Source: Pseudomonas helleri
GTDB lineage: Bacteria > Pseudomonadota > Gammaproteobacteria > Pseudomonadales > Pseudomonadaceae
Direction of reading: 5' to 3'
DNA length: 64,000 bases
Assembly: GCF_001043025.1 (NCBI RefSeq)
Contig: NZ_JYLD01000006.1
Span: 272,669-336,668 of the forward strand
This document shows positions 47,912 through 57,065 of the stretch, piece after piece (position 1 is the first letter of the stretch; each line of letters opens with the position of its first letter). The position numbers were made by a program, and so were the translations under genes. The notes under the pieces were generated by a model. That model ran no database searches, had not been told where the DNA came from, and saw nothing but the letters and a program-made list of their open reading frames with translations.

Positions 47912-50034
47912 GTTGGGAGACTATTTTCGGGCAACTTAGCTGGGACTCACTGGTGTTTGCCGGCGCCATCAAGCACCCCTCAACCAGCGAATTCGTGGCG
48001 TCCGGTGCGGGCAGCATTGTGATCCTCGGCGCGATCGGTGTGGTGGTTTTGCTGACCGTCATGCATTGGTGGAAGCCGCTATGGCGGGACTGGCTGACCA
48101 GTGTCGACCACAAAAAAATCGGCATCATGTACATCGTCATCGCCCTGGTCATGTTCTTGCGGGCCTTGATCGAAGCGGGTGTGATGCGTTCTCAGCAACT
48201 CGCGGCCGCCGATGGCGCGGGTTATCTCTCGGCTGATCACTTTGGCCAGCTGTTTACCACCCACGGCACGATCATGATTTTTTTCGTGGCCATGCCATTT
48301 ATCACCGGCCTGATGAATTACGTGATGCCCCTGCAGATCGGCGCACGCGATGTCAGCTTCCCGCTGCTGAATGCGATTTCGTTGATGCTGACGGCGGCAG
48401 GCGCGGGTTTGATCATGGTCTCGCTGGTTGTCGGCGAGTTCTCAACGGGCGGCTGGAGTGGCTACCCGCCCTACACCGGCATTGAGTTCAGCCCCGGTGA
48501 AGGCGTGGATTACTGGATCTGGTCAGTCACCCTGGCATCAATCGGCTCAACCCTGACCGGGCTCAACTTTGCCGTGACCCTGTACAAACAGCGTTGCCCT
48601 GGCATGTCGATGTTTCGCATGCCGCTGTTCTGCTGGACCACGCTGTGCACCTCGATTTTGATGATCTTCGCCATGGCGCCGCTCACCGTCGCGACGATCA
48701 TGCTGGCGCTGGATCGCTACCTCGGTTTCCACTTCTTCACCAACGGTGACGGCGGAAACATGATGAACTTTGCCAACCTCTTCTGGCTGTTCGGGCACCC
48801 GGAGGTCTACATCCTGTTGCTGCCGGCCCTGGGCGTGTGGTCTGAGGTGGTCTCGACGTTTGTCGGCAAACGGATCTACGGCTACACCTCGCTCGTCTAC
48901 GCCACCATGTGCATCGCGGTACTCTCGTTCGGCGTGTGGCTGCATCACTTTTTCACCATGGGCCAAAGTGCCAACGTCAATGCTATTTTCGGTATTGCCA
49001 CGATGATCATCGGCATTCCGACCGGGGTTAAGGTGTACGACTGGATCCTGACCATGTACCGCGGGCGGATCCGTATCACCACGCCGATGCTGTTTCACAT
49101 CAACTTTCTGCTGACCTTTGTCCTCGGCGGCATGACCGGCATTCTGCTGGCCAACCCCACGGTCGACTTTCAGGTGCATAACTCGCTGTTTTTGATCGCG
49201 CACTTCCACAACATGATCATTCCGGGCGTTTTGTTTGGCATGTTTGCCGCCGTGCAGTACTGGTTCCCGAAAGCCTTTGGCTTCCGCTTGCACGAGGGCT
49301 GGGGCAAAGCGGCGTTTTGGTCAATGGCACCCGGCTTTTTGCTGGCGTTCTTCCCGCTCTACTGGCTCGGCATGAATGGCGCGCCACGGCGCACCGTGAT
49401 GTGGTCCGACCCGTCGTTCACCCCCTGGTTTGCACTGGCCATGCTCGGCGCCGCATTGCTGCTGCTCGGTACGGTGTTCTTGCTGGTGCAGATCGCCGTG
49501 TCGATCCGCCAGCGCCGCCAACTCACGGTGCTGCTGGGCGATCCGTGGGACGGGCGTTCGCTGGAGTGGTCGATCCCCTCCCCTCCACCGGCGTGGAATT
49601 TCTCGGTCATCCCTCACGTCGACGGCCGCGACGCCTTTACCGAAGCCAAAAAAACCGGTCAGGCCTATCGCTCGCCCGCGGCCTACAGCGACATCGAAGT
49701 CCCGCGCAACTCCATGGCGGCGCCATTGATCGGCGTCTTCAGCTTCACCCTGGCGTTTGGCCTCGTATGGCATATCTGGTGGCTGGTGGTGTTCTCGTTT
49801 GTCGCCGCTTGGGCTGTGGTGATCGCACGTTCGTTTGTCTCACAGACAACCGAGATCATTCCGGCCAGCCGCGTCGAAGCGGAACACGAAGCCTTTTTGG
49901 CTGCCGTACGGGCCACGCCCGGCGTGACCCGCGACCTGGAAATGAGCCCGAAAAACCGGGGCAAGGCCGCCCCGGACAGAATCGGGCAGCCCGGCCAAAA
50001 ACTCCCTGATGACGTGTTGGAGTCAGCCCTATGA
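47908..50034 (+). CDS. cyoB: Cytochrome bo-type quinol oxidase subunit I
   Basis: A 708-residue heme-copper oxidase subunit with about 15 helices. The heme and Cu-B ligands are all present: THGTIMIFF (His), FGHPEVYILLLP (His, Glu and cross-linked Tyr), LHHFFTMG and LFLIAHFHNM. The quinol-site region reads FLRALIEAGVMRSQQ and ADHFGQLF: Arg, His and Gln match E. coli CyoB R71, H98 and Q101, but Asp75 is Glu here. This is a full oxidase that pumps protons; the D-to-E change may shift quinol affinity. Confidence 0.94.
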   Translation: MSWETIFGQLSWDSLVFAGAIKHPSTSEFVASGAGSIVILGAIGVVVLLTVMHWWKPLWRDWLTSVDHKKIGIMYIVIALVMFLRALIEAGVMRSQQLAAADGAGYLSADHFGQLFTTHGTIMIFFVAMPFITGLMNYVMPLQIGARDVSFPLLNAISLMLTAAGAGLIMVSLVVGEFSTGGWSGYPPYTGIEFSPGEGVDYWIWSVTLASIGSTLTGLNFAVTLYKQRCPGMSMFRMPLFCWTTLCTSILMIFAMAPLTVATIMLALDRYLGFHFFTNGDGGNMMNFANLFWLFGHPEVYILLLPALGVWSEVVSTFVGKRIYGYTSLVYATMCIAVLSFGVWLHHFFTMGQSANVNAIFGIATMIIGIPTGVKVYDWILTMYRGRIRITTPMLFHINFLLTFVLGGMTGILLANPTVDFQVHNSLFLIAHFHNMIIPGVLFGMFAAVQYWFPKAFGFRLHEGWGKAAFWSMAPGFLLAFFPLYWLGMNGAPRRTVMWSDPSFTPWFALAMLGAALLLLGTVFLLVQIAVSIRQRRQLTVLLGDPWDGRSLEWSIPSPPPAWNFSVIPHVDGRDAFTEAKKTGQAYRSPAAYSDIEVPRNSMAAPLIGVFSFTLAFGLVWHIWWLVVFSFVAAWAVVIARSFVSQTTEIIPASRVEAEHEAFLAAVRATPGVTRDLEMSPKNRGKAAPDRIGQPGQKLPDDVLESAL

Positions 50035-50663
50035 ATGCGCCCCACTCTCTGCACCCCGGGGTGAACCTGGACGTGACACACCGCGAGAGCCACGCCAAAG
50101 CCTCAGAAGTCATCTTCGGGTTCTGGATTTTCCTGATGAGCGACCTGGTGCTGTTTGCCGCGCTCTTTGCCACCTATGCCGCCATGAGCAGCCAAGGCAT
50201 CGCCCATGGCCCGACGCCTGCCGAGGTCTTTGACCTGGGCTCGGCCTTTATCGAAACGCTCTTGCTGCTGTTGTCCAGCTTCACCTTTGGCTTCGCCATT
50301 TTGGCCATGAAATACAGCACCAGCCGCACCCGCCTGCTGGGCTGGTTGGGTCTTACCGCCGTGCTTGGCGCGGCTTTTGTGGCGTTCGAACTCCACGACT
50401 ATTACGTGATGATCGAAACCCACGATGCGTGGCCGCAAACCAGTGGGTTTCTGTCCGCCTACTACTTATTGACCGGCACCCACGCCGTGCACGTGTCGGC
50501 CGGCATCCTCTGGATGATCGTGCTGGCGGTGCAAGTGATGACGCTGGGGGTCAATACACCGGTCAAACTGCGGCTTTTACGCCTCGCTTTGTTTTGGCAC
50601 ATGCTCGACATCGTCTGGGTCGGGATCTTCACCTTCGTCTACCTGTTCGGAGTCGCCACATGA
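50031..50663 (+). CDS. cyoC: Cytochrome bo-type quinol oxidase subunit III
   Basis: A 210-residue inner-membrane subunit with five hydrophobic helices (GFWIFLMSDLVLFAALFATYA, SAYYLLTGTHAVHVSAGI, RLALFWHMLDIVWVGIFTFVYL) typical of CyoC. It overlaps cyoB and cyoD by 4 bases each. Confidence 0.94.
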   Translation: MNAPHSLHPGVNLDVTHRESHAKASEVIFGFWIFLMSDLVLFAALFATYAAMSSQGIAHGPTPAEVFDLGSAFIETLLLLLSSFTFGFAILAMKYSTSRTRLLGWLGLTAVLGAAFVAFELHDYYVMIETHDAWPQTSGFLSAYYLLTGTHAVHVSAGILWMIVLAVQVMTLGVNTPVKLRLLRLALFWHMLDIVWVGIFTFVYLFGVAT

Positions 50664-50995
50664 ACCCAGAAACCTCATCGAGCAACACTGTGCAGGCGCA
50701 ACCGGGCAACGAGCAGCGCAGCTATTGCATCGGCCTCGTGTTGGCCTTGGTCCTGACCCTGATCGCCTTCGGCCTGGTCTGGCTCAAGGTCGTTACAGGC
50801 ACCCAGGCCCTGGCGGTATTGGGCTTCCTGGCGTTGGTGCAAGTGGTGGTGCACTTGCGCTTTTTCTTGCACATCGACTTGGGCAAATCTCACCGCGATG
50901 ACCTGATGCTCATACTATTTACATCGTTGATCTTGCTGTTGATCGTTGCAGGAACGATCTGGATTTTGTGGGACCAACATGCGCGCATGATGTAA
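50660..50995 (+). CDS. cyoD: Cytochrome bo-type quinol oxidase subunit IV
   Basis: A 111-residue inner-membrane subunit with three helices. It has the CyoD pattern RSYCIGLVLALVLTLIAF, VVVHLRFFLHID and a C-terminal LLLIVAGTIWILWD. It closes the operon. No heme O synthase (cyoE) follows; a terminator does. Confidence 0.92.
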   Translation: MNPETSSSNTVQAQPGNEQRSYCIGLVLALVLTLIAFGLVWLKVVTGTQALAVLGFLALVQVVVHLRFFLHIDLGKSHRDDLMLILFTSLILLLIVAGTIWILWDQHARMM

Positions 50996-51007
50996 AAGCG
51001 CAGACGC

Positions 51008-51045
51008 AAAAAAAGGGTGACCGGTTAAGGTCACCCTTTTTTTTT
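51008..51045. terminator. Strong bidirectional terminator after cyoD
   Basis: A stem of about 15 bp (51008-51022 with 51029-51043 and a loop GGTTAA), framed by A and T runs. It ends the cyoABCD transcript and could also stop minus-strand transcription. Confidence 0.9.
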
Positions 51046-51094
51046 GTTCGATGTAAGGCTCAAACACCTGCGCGGCGTAAGCCGACTCAATAAA

Positions 51095-51193
51095 TCAGAG
51101 TGATTGATCCCAGTTAGTCATCAAAAAACTGAACACAGCAAAGGCAATAAAAATAATTAAAAACACATGCTTTTTTTGAACCCGGTTTTTCAT
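51095..51193 (-). CDS. 32-residue single-pass membrane protein
   Basis: A short frame MKNRVQKKHVFLIIFIAFAV then FSFLMTNWDQSL has positive residues at the N-terminus and one hydrophobic helix of about 17 residues, so an N-in single-pass protein. GGGGAG lies 4 bases before the ATG. It is too short for many annotations, lies between cyoD and a convergent membrane gene, and may be a regulatory small protein. It could be chance, but the site, charge pattern and amphipathic layout argue for coding. Confidence 0.6.
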   Translation of the reverse strand: MKNRVQKKHVFLIIFIAFAVFSFLMTNWDQSL

Positions 51194-51273
51194 ACCGCTC
51201 CCCTTTTGGTCTATTTCTGTCTTTTATAACCGACTGACGCCAGACAGTCATCGCCAGTCGCAGGAAACCAAAT

Positions 51274-51789
51274 TTATAACTGATTGCGTGGAATGCTGTA
51301 GCGACGGTCACGCCTGACCGCCTCAATCGTCCAAATCCAGAACGCCGTGCCGACAAACTCCGAGATCAGCGCTTGCGAGCCCGCCAGCCACAACCACCCC
51401 GAAAGCCCCAACAACGGAACGACCAGACCGTGGGCAAACACCGAAACACCCACCCCAAAACCAACACCGTGCAGCAATCTTGCTCGGGGTAAAAACTCCA
51501 CCGCCACGCAATAAATAATCGCCATCACGATTGAAAACAGGATGTGAACACCATTACCACCCCAGTTGATGCTGTACCCCATCCACTCATAGGTCATGAG
51601 GTCCACGTTAAAACCGAGCTTTTCCAGAAGCACGACCGGCGGCGGCGTGGTACTGAGGGTTCTGGGCGGAATTAAAGTCTCAAAGCCCGACTTCACCAGC
51701 GCCGATATAACGCCAGCCACTATGCCGGCCCAAATAGCCAGCTCTATGTTTCTTTCTGATTTGGGTCTCACTGCCAATAACGTTGACAT
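51274..51789 (-). CDS. YagU-family (DUF1440) inner-membrane protein
   Basis: A 171-residue inner-membrane protein with about four hydrophobic segments (IELAIWAGIVAGVISALVKSG, GGNGVHILFSIVMAIIYCVA, a Gly-rich HGVGFGVGVSVFAHGLVVPLLGL). The pattern and PPRTLSTTPPP linker match YagU/DUF1440, which in E. coli affects acid resistance. The start at 51789 follows GGAG. It is next to the acid-linked ydeP-type gene only by proximity. Confidence 0.82.
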   Translation of the reverse strand: MSTLLAVRPKSERNIELAIWAGIVAGVISALVKSGFETLIPPRTLSTTPPPVVLLEKLGFNVDLMTYEWMGYSINWGGNGVHILFSIVMAIIYCVAVEFLPRARLLHGVGFGVGVSVFAHGLVVPLLGLSGWLWLAGSQALISEFVGTAFWIWTIEAVRRDRRYSIPRNQL

Positions 51790-52001
51790 TAAATAACTCC
51801 ATATCCTTATCGAGTAACGTGCAGTACTGCCTTTATTAATACGCACACACCTGCACAGAGGATGACTGTAGTCGATGTTTTTTTCCTTTGCCTAATCATG
51901 ACGCCTGCAAAGAGCTGAGCCAGAGTGAAGCCAGCCTGGCAGGAGCGAGCTACAATCCTGCTACCTCTTAGGCTGAGTGTCTGTTACCGGAGCCCTGCGA
52001 C

Positions 52002-52445
52002 ATGTCAGATACCAATATCGATAAATTCAATGACTTGGCTGGCAAAATTTTTGCCGAGCTGTACGAGCACTTCCCGATCCCCTACGACCTCGTCGCAAAA
52101 AAACTGGCGACGCCCACCTTCACCTCTGAAGGCAACGACCTGTGCCTGCTGGAGCTGCCCGCGAGCGACGCTGATTTTTTTAATGCCACCGTCCGCTGGC
52201 TTATCGGCACCGGCTACCTGACCGGCGAAATATGCCCCGACGCCCAAGTTTCGGGAGCCGTCCTGACCTTAAAAGGCCTGGAAACCCTGAAATCAACGCC
52301 GCACTGCCTCACCCACGGGCTTTCAATCCGCCAGCGCCTGGCCGAAACCATGAAAGAAGGCAGCAAAGAAACACTCAAAAGCGTGCTGGCCGAAGAAATC
52401 GCCCTGGGCGCCAAACTCATTACCCCTGTGGTAGAAATTCTCTAG
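52002..52445 (+). CDS. Hypothetical protein, paralogue of the 39777-40268 gene
   Basis: A 147-residue acidic soluble protein (MSDTNIDKFNDLAGKIFAEL). Its core LYEHFPIPYDLVAKKLA ... FFNATVRWLIGTGYLTGE ... AVLTLKGLETLKS aligns with the 163-residue product at 39777-40268. Both share a central TVxWL-GY hinge and a C-terminal LGxxxLTPV/ISPMT-like end. No known domain is recognised. The start has no strong ribosome site (GCGACATG). Confidence 0.75.
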   Translation: MSDTNIDKFNDLAGKIFAELYEHFPIPYDLVAKKLATPTFTSEGNDLCLLELPASDADFFNATVRWLIGTGYLTGEICPDAQVSGAVLTLKGLETLKSTPHCLTHGLSIRQRLAETMKEGSKETLKSVLAEEIALGAKLITPVVEIL

Positions 52446-52504
52446 GGCGCGAAGGGCTTAAGACGTTGTGATAAATAAAATCAGCCCATCGGAAGGGAAA
52501 TAGT

Positions 52505-52987
52505 TTGGCCATCACCTCCCCTGCACCCACACTGCGCGCGCCGTCCGAACTTGACTACTACCACATCAGATCGGTCCAACTCCCGGTGCACATCAGCCCG
52601 CTTGACGCCTGGAACATCATCACCGCCGACTCGGGGCTGCTCATGCGAACAGCGTTCCAGATAAGGGACGCGATCTCCGCAAAATTTGGCGTAAAACGGA
52701 TCGGCGGCTTCACGGGCGCCGAGCGCAAAGACGTACACGTCGGCGATCATCTGGATTTCTTTCTGGTGGAGCACAGCGACCCGCAGATGCTGATCCTGAC
52801 CGAACGCGACAGACACCTGGACGTGATGATCTGCATTTCAATCGCAGATCGCTTGCTCACCATTACTTCGTCGGTTGTCACCCATAACCTGTATGGGCGT
52901 ATTTATATGGTGCCGGTGGGGGTGGCGCATAAGGTGATTGTGGGGAGTTATGTGAGGCGTTTGGCGCGGGTGGTTGGGGGTGGATAG
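52505..52987 (+). CDS. DUF2867-family protein
   Basis: A 160-residue protein whose middle (DYYHIRSVQLPVHISPLDAW, then VGDHLDFFLVEHSD and ILTERDRHLDVMICISI, ending LLTITSSVVTHNLYGRIYMV) is the DUF2867 pattern. The frame begins with TTG at 52505 behind GGAAGGG. Function is unknown. The IS3 element inserts 49 bases after its stop without damaging it. Confidence 0.8.
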   Translation: MAITSPAPTLRAPSELDYYHIRSVQLPVHISPLDAWNIITADSGLLMRTAFQIRDAISAKFGVKRIGGFTGAERKDVHVGDHLDFFLVEHSDPQMLILTERDRHLDVMICISIADRLLTITSSVVTHNLYGRIYMVPVGVAHKVIVGSYVRRLARVVGGG

Positions 52988-53035
52988 GGGCGGGTTCGCG
53001 CTAGGGTTGCAGCCCGCCAGGAACATGAATGGACT

Positions 53036-53038
53036 CAA
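53036..53038. repeat. Target-site duplication, left copy (CAA)
   Basis: CAA immediately before the left inverted repeat matches CAA at 54295-54297 after the right one. A 3-base duplication is normal for IS3-family insertion and shows simple, unrearranged insertion. Confidence 0.85.
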
Positions 53039-53046
53039 TGTAGTGG

Positions 53047-54260
<1,214 letters not shown>

Positions 54261-54294
54261 CTATCGAGGTGTCCGGGGAAATTAGACCACCACA

Positions 54295-54297
54295 CAA
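54295..54297. repeat. Target-site duplication, right copy (CAA)
   Basis: CAA directly after the right inverted repeat matches the left copy at 53036-53038. Confidence 0.85.
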
Positions 54298-54319
54298 TTC
54301 ATCAAATCCACCATTGCAC

Positions 54320-55627
54320 TCAAGTCTTACAGCACCACTCTCGATGGGCTCTCACTGCAGCCATTGAGAGTTCAGGAGTATTCGCCACTCTAGCCCTAAT
54401 CTTTTCGCCCGCGAGGGAAGCGTACTCAGAAGTGTCCAGGCTGGGTTTAAGCTGCAACTTGAGTTCCTCACACAAATAAATTAACCCTCTGTCCCACAGT
54501 GTATGGAGGTCACTGCGCAGTAGAAGTCCGTTACTAATATGATTGGTTTCTTTACCTAAGTAGGGCGTGACATGGGCAGCTTCAAGCACCTGCTGAACTG
54601 CAGAACCTGAGATAGCGCAACGTCCTTCATAGGCGGTAAGTAACCCACTGCGAAATGCACCCTGCCCTTGACGTAGAGTTATCTCTTTCAAGGTTCGTGT
54701 ACGGTTATCTTCAACGCCGTCTGGCGAAAAAGTAGACGATTCGTTTGCAGCACTAATGGTGATACCGTCCTCTGAGAGAGTCGTGCTTTCAAGCGTAAAG
54801 AACCCTTTTTTCCACGAAATAACCTTTGCTAGCCCTAATACTCTATATGTCGTGACTTGTGGTTTCTTAGTAAGCTGCACAAGAACAGCCACAGGCACTC
54901 CATCCTCCTTACACCTATACAGCCCCTGATTGGTAAAAAGTTTTGTGGAACTCCCACGCGGGCTCTCCTCTTGAGCATAGGTATAGTGCCAACTTCCATT
55001 CTCTTGATAAACGGGCATTTGATCGCTGTAAGGACTGTCTAGCCTTTGACTAATCGACAACGCATAGTCAGATTCCTTTGGCTTGTAAATGCCTTTTGCT
55101 GAAATCGCAACAGTAGATGGTGCATTCTGGAGTTGCTCCCAAGTAAGCACTTGCCCTGTACGCTGTTCAAACCACGCTAGCAACTCTGAATGGGTAACAC
55201 GCTGACTTTCGGGGGCAGAAACCTCGCCTGCAAATGAGAGCCTTCCTGCATCAACCAGTTCGTCAGTAAGCGACGGATACACAATCTTCAACAAACCAAT
55301 TAACGAATTTTCAGACTCTAGCGATACGGGTATACCGTAGTGAATCAACTCCCCACCTTGATTTAAGCGCTTTGGAAACACGGTCATATTGCTATGGTGA
55401 ATATACTCGCCCCCGACGCTCACACCGTTAACACTCTGAAGTTCAGAAACTCGCGCCGCCAAACCGGGATCAATTACCAGGGCAGATTTTCCTGAAATAT
55501 TCTTCACATTTACGATCAGGTACTCGCCATGTTTATAACGCCAAATGCAGATCTTATCCGTATGGCTGACGACGGAAAATTTCAAATTTTCAAGAAACTG
55601 ATTGATTTGCTGGGGCTTCAATTTCAT
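54320..55627 (-). CDS. HNH endonuclease with a probable SRA-like base-sensing domain
   Basis: A 435-residue protein. Its C-terminal third has an HNH nuclease: GRCAISGSAVQQVLEAAHVTPYLGKETNHISNGLLLRSDLHTLWDRGLI with AAH, N and H in the right order. The middle (about residues 190-300, MPVYQENGSWHYTYAQEE...GLYRCKEDGVPVAVLVQLTKKPQVTTYRVLGLAKVISWKKGFF) is like the YDG/SRA-type domains that read modified cytosine in type IV restriction enzymes such as ScoMcrA; this is a pattern judgement. The N-terminal part is unassigned. A start at 55627 is chosen over GTG 55639. It is AT-rich compared with the window, as expected for defence islands. Confidence 0.75.
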   Translation of the reverse strand: MKLKPQQINQFLENLKFSVVSHTDKICIWRYKHGEYLIVNVKNISGKSALVIDPGLAARVSELQSVNGVSVGGEYIHHSNMTVFPKRLNQGGELIHYGIPVSLESENSLIGLLKIVYPSLTDELVDAGRLSFAGEVSAPESQRVTHSELLAWFEQRTGQVLTWEQLQNAPSTVAISAKGIYKPKESDYALSISQRLDSPYSDQMPVYQENGSWHYTYAQEESPRGSSTKLFTNQGLYRCKEDGVPVAVLVQLTKKPQVTTYRVLGLAKVISWKKGFFTLESTTLSEDGITISAANESSTFSPDGVEDNRTRTLKEITLRQGQGAFRSGLLTAYEGRCAISGSAVQQVLEAAHVTPYLGKETNHISNGLLLRSDLHTLWDRGLIYLCEELKLQLKPSLDTSEYASLAGEKIRARVANTPELSMAAVRAHREWCCKT

Positions 55628-55838
55628 TTTTGCTAACACTTAACAATAGTAGGAGCGCCCGCCGACACAGGCTTGAGATTTTACCTGCGACGATAGCAGA
55701 AATATCCTACAAATTGCCCAGCAATGTACTGTGATGAAGCGTCATGATTTTTAGAAGACACGAAGCAAACCGCAGACCCCGTAATTTCGATAGCGGTCAG
55801 GTGTTTTTTTAAGGATGGGGAGGCACGGTAAGCACATC

Positions 55839-56083
55839 ATGTGCAGCACTCAACACTTCAGCATCACTTGGCCCAATCAGATGGGCGAGGCGGTGAAAGC
55901 CAAAGTTGCTACTGGTCAATACCCCACTGAAAACGAAGTCATTCGTGATGGCCTTCGAGCGCTGATGGCCCGTGATCGTGAAATGGAAGGCTGGCTGGTC
56001 GTCTAGGTAAAGCTACAGCTTACAACCAGACACCTTGGAGAATAGATCGCATCTCAGAGGATGATGCGTTGGCTACCAATGAA
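55839..56083 (+). pseudogene. Broken orphan parD antitoxin
   Basis: An in-frame CSTQHFSITWPNQMGEAVKAKV...PTENEVIRDGLRALMARDREMEGWL is a ParD/CopG-type antitoxin up to the GWL at about 56000, where the frame stops (VV, TAG at 56004-56006). After a frame shift, a plausible ParD tail (AYNQTPWRIDRISEDDALAT) can be read to a TGA at about 56083. No parE toxin follows, so it is a decayed half of a toxin-antitoxin pair. The start at 55839 is the better of two in-frame ATGs. Confidence 0.65.
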
Positions 56084-56300
56084 TGAATTGTAGGCAAGCC
56101 AGCCGCTACTTTTACCTAGAAGCCACAGTACTAACCCTGAGCTAATCAGCACTGCGCTACAAAGATAGCCGAAAAAATTCAGCGGCATTTAAACTTACCA
56201 AGCACTCTCAAAAATTTGTCAGTGATTAACTCGTTGTGTTGAAGCTGGTTCGAACAACAAGCAGAGGCAGTTATACGCAAAGATACCATTACTGCTCAAA

Positions 56301-56579
56301 TCAACCAAAAATCTTGCTAACCAACACTAGCAAAAAAAGCAAACTTATTAGCACGATTCCAGCCCACTGCAAAAAAACTAGCCTACGCTTGAGCTGCACT
56401 GGAAACCGTCTGATATCTTCAGCATCAACAGTTCCGCGCCTAATATATAAACCGGGAAACGTAACAACCCCTGAAACACTACCAACCAGCAGTAACTTAC
56501 CCCAAAGCCCGCCCTGCTTAAATTTCGCCAAACTATCAATAAAAGAGCAGTTTCGTAAAAACCCCAACATCAAATCCAT
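56301..56579 (-). CDS. Small two-helix membrane protein, possible immunity protein
   Basis: A 92-residue frame beginning MDLMLGFLRNCSFID has two hydrophobic segments (LWGKLLLVGSVSGVVTFPGLYI and FLQWAGIVLISLLFLLVLVSKI) separated by an Arg/Lys-rich turn. The start at ATG 56579 is used since the longer frame opens with TTG. It is encoded directly downstream of the 56679-57065 gene on the same strand (100-base gap), an arrangement found for inner-membrane immunity proteins. Family not recognised; AT-rich. Confidence 0.5.
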   Translation of the reverse strand: MDLMLGFLRNCSFIDSLAKFKQGGLWGKLLLVGSVSGVVTFPGLYIRRGTVDAEDIRRFPVQLKRRLVFLQWAGIVLISLLFLLVLVSKIFG

Positions 56580-56678
56580 CTGAGTAAATCCAATTCGAAG
56601 CGCAAAAGCTATCCAAACAAACAAACAAACAGATAATTACTGCACCACATAGACAACCAATGACAAAGTCGACAGTAC

Positions 56679-57065
56679 TTATTTCACGATCTCGTAGATC
56701 ACATCCCCAGCCAACTCCCCAGCAATGCCTCCTACGATACCTAAAGCTAAAGAGCCAGCCCCCACAACCGTTACCCCGCATAACGCTGTAAGCCAAGTAA
56801 AATACATAAACCTGCTACGACAGCGACCCTTAAAAGTGAACCGGCAACGACGCCACCTCCCCCCACAAAAGTCTCCGTTTTCAACAGCCTCTACGATTTG
56901 TTGGTCACTCATTGGCCGACCGAACACATCAACATGAAATAAGTTAAGAGGCGTATGGGGCAAGTGCAAAGCACGCTCTACGTTCGCTTTTGCAAAAAAT
57001 GGTGATTCTATATTTCTGAAGCTAATTCCAAGTCGTTCGCGATCTTGTCGACGAATAAGGCGCAT
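56679..57065 (-). CDS. Small protein with glycine-zipper C-terminus, possible membrane effector
   Basis: A 128-residue protein. Residues 1-70 are soluble and charged (MRLIRRQDRERLGISFRNIE, LNLFHVDVFGRPMSDQQIVEAVENGD); residues about 85-118 are hydrophobic and Gly-rich (FTWLTALCGVTVVGAGSLALGIVGGIAG), typical of a pore-like or membrane-inserting glycine zipper. AGGGAAAA lies 8 bases before the start. It is on the same strand as the downstream 56301-56579 membrane gene and 0.5 kb from vgrG. It could be a T6SS-type effector, but no named family is recognised. Confidence 0.55.
   Translation of the reverse strand: MRLIRRQDRERLGISFRNIESPFFAKANVERALHLPHTPLNLFHVDVFGRPMSDQQIVEAVENGDFCGGRWRRCRFTFKGRCRSRFMYFTWLTALCGVTVVGAGSLALGIVGGIAGELAGDVIYEIVK

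Noticed and set aside
51925..52221. 98-codon frame overlapping the 52002 gene
   Set aside because: Different frame of the same region with no resemblance to any family; the 52002 frame is supported by its paralogue.
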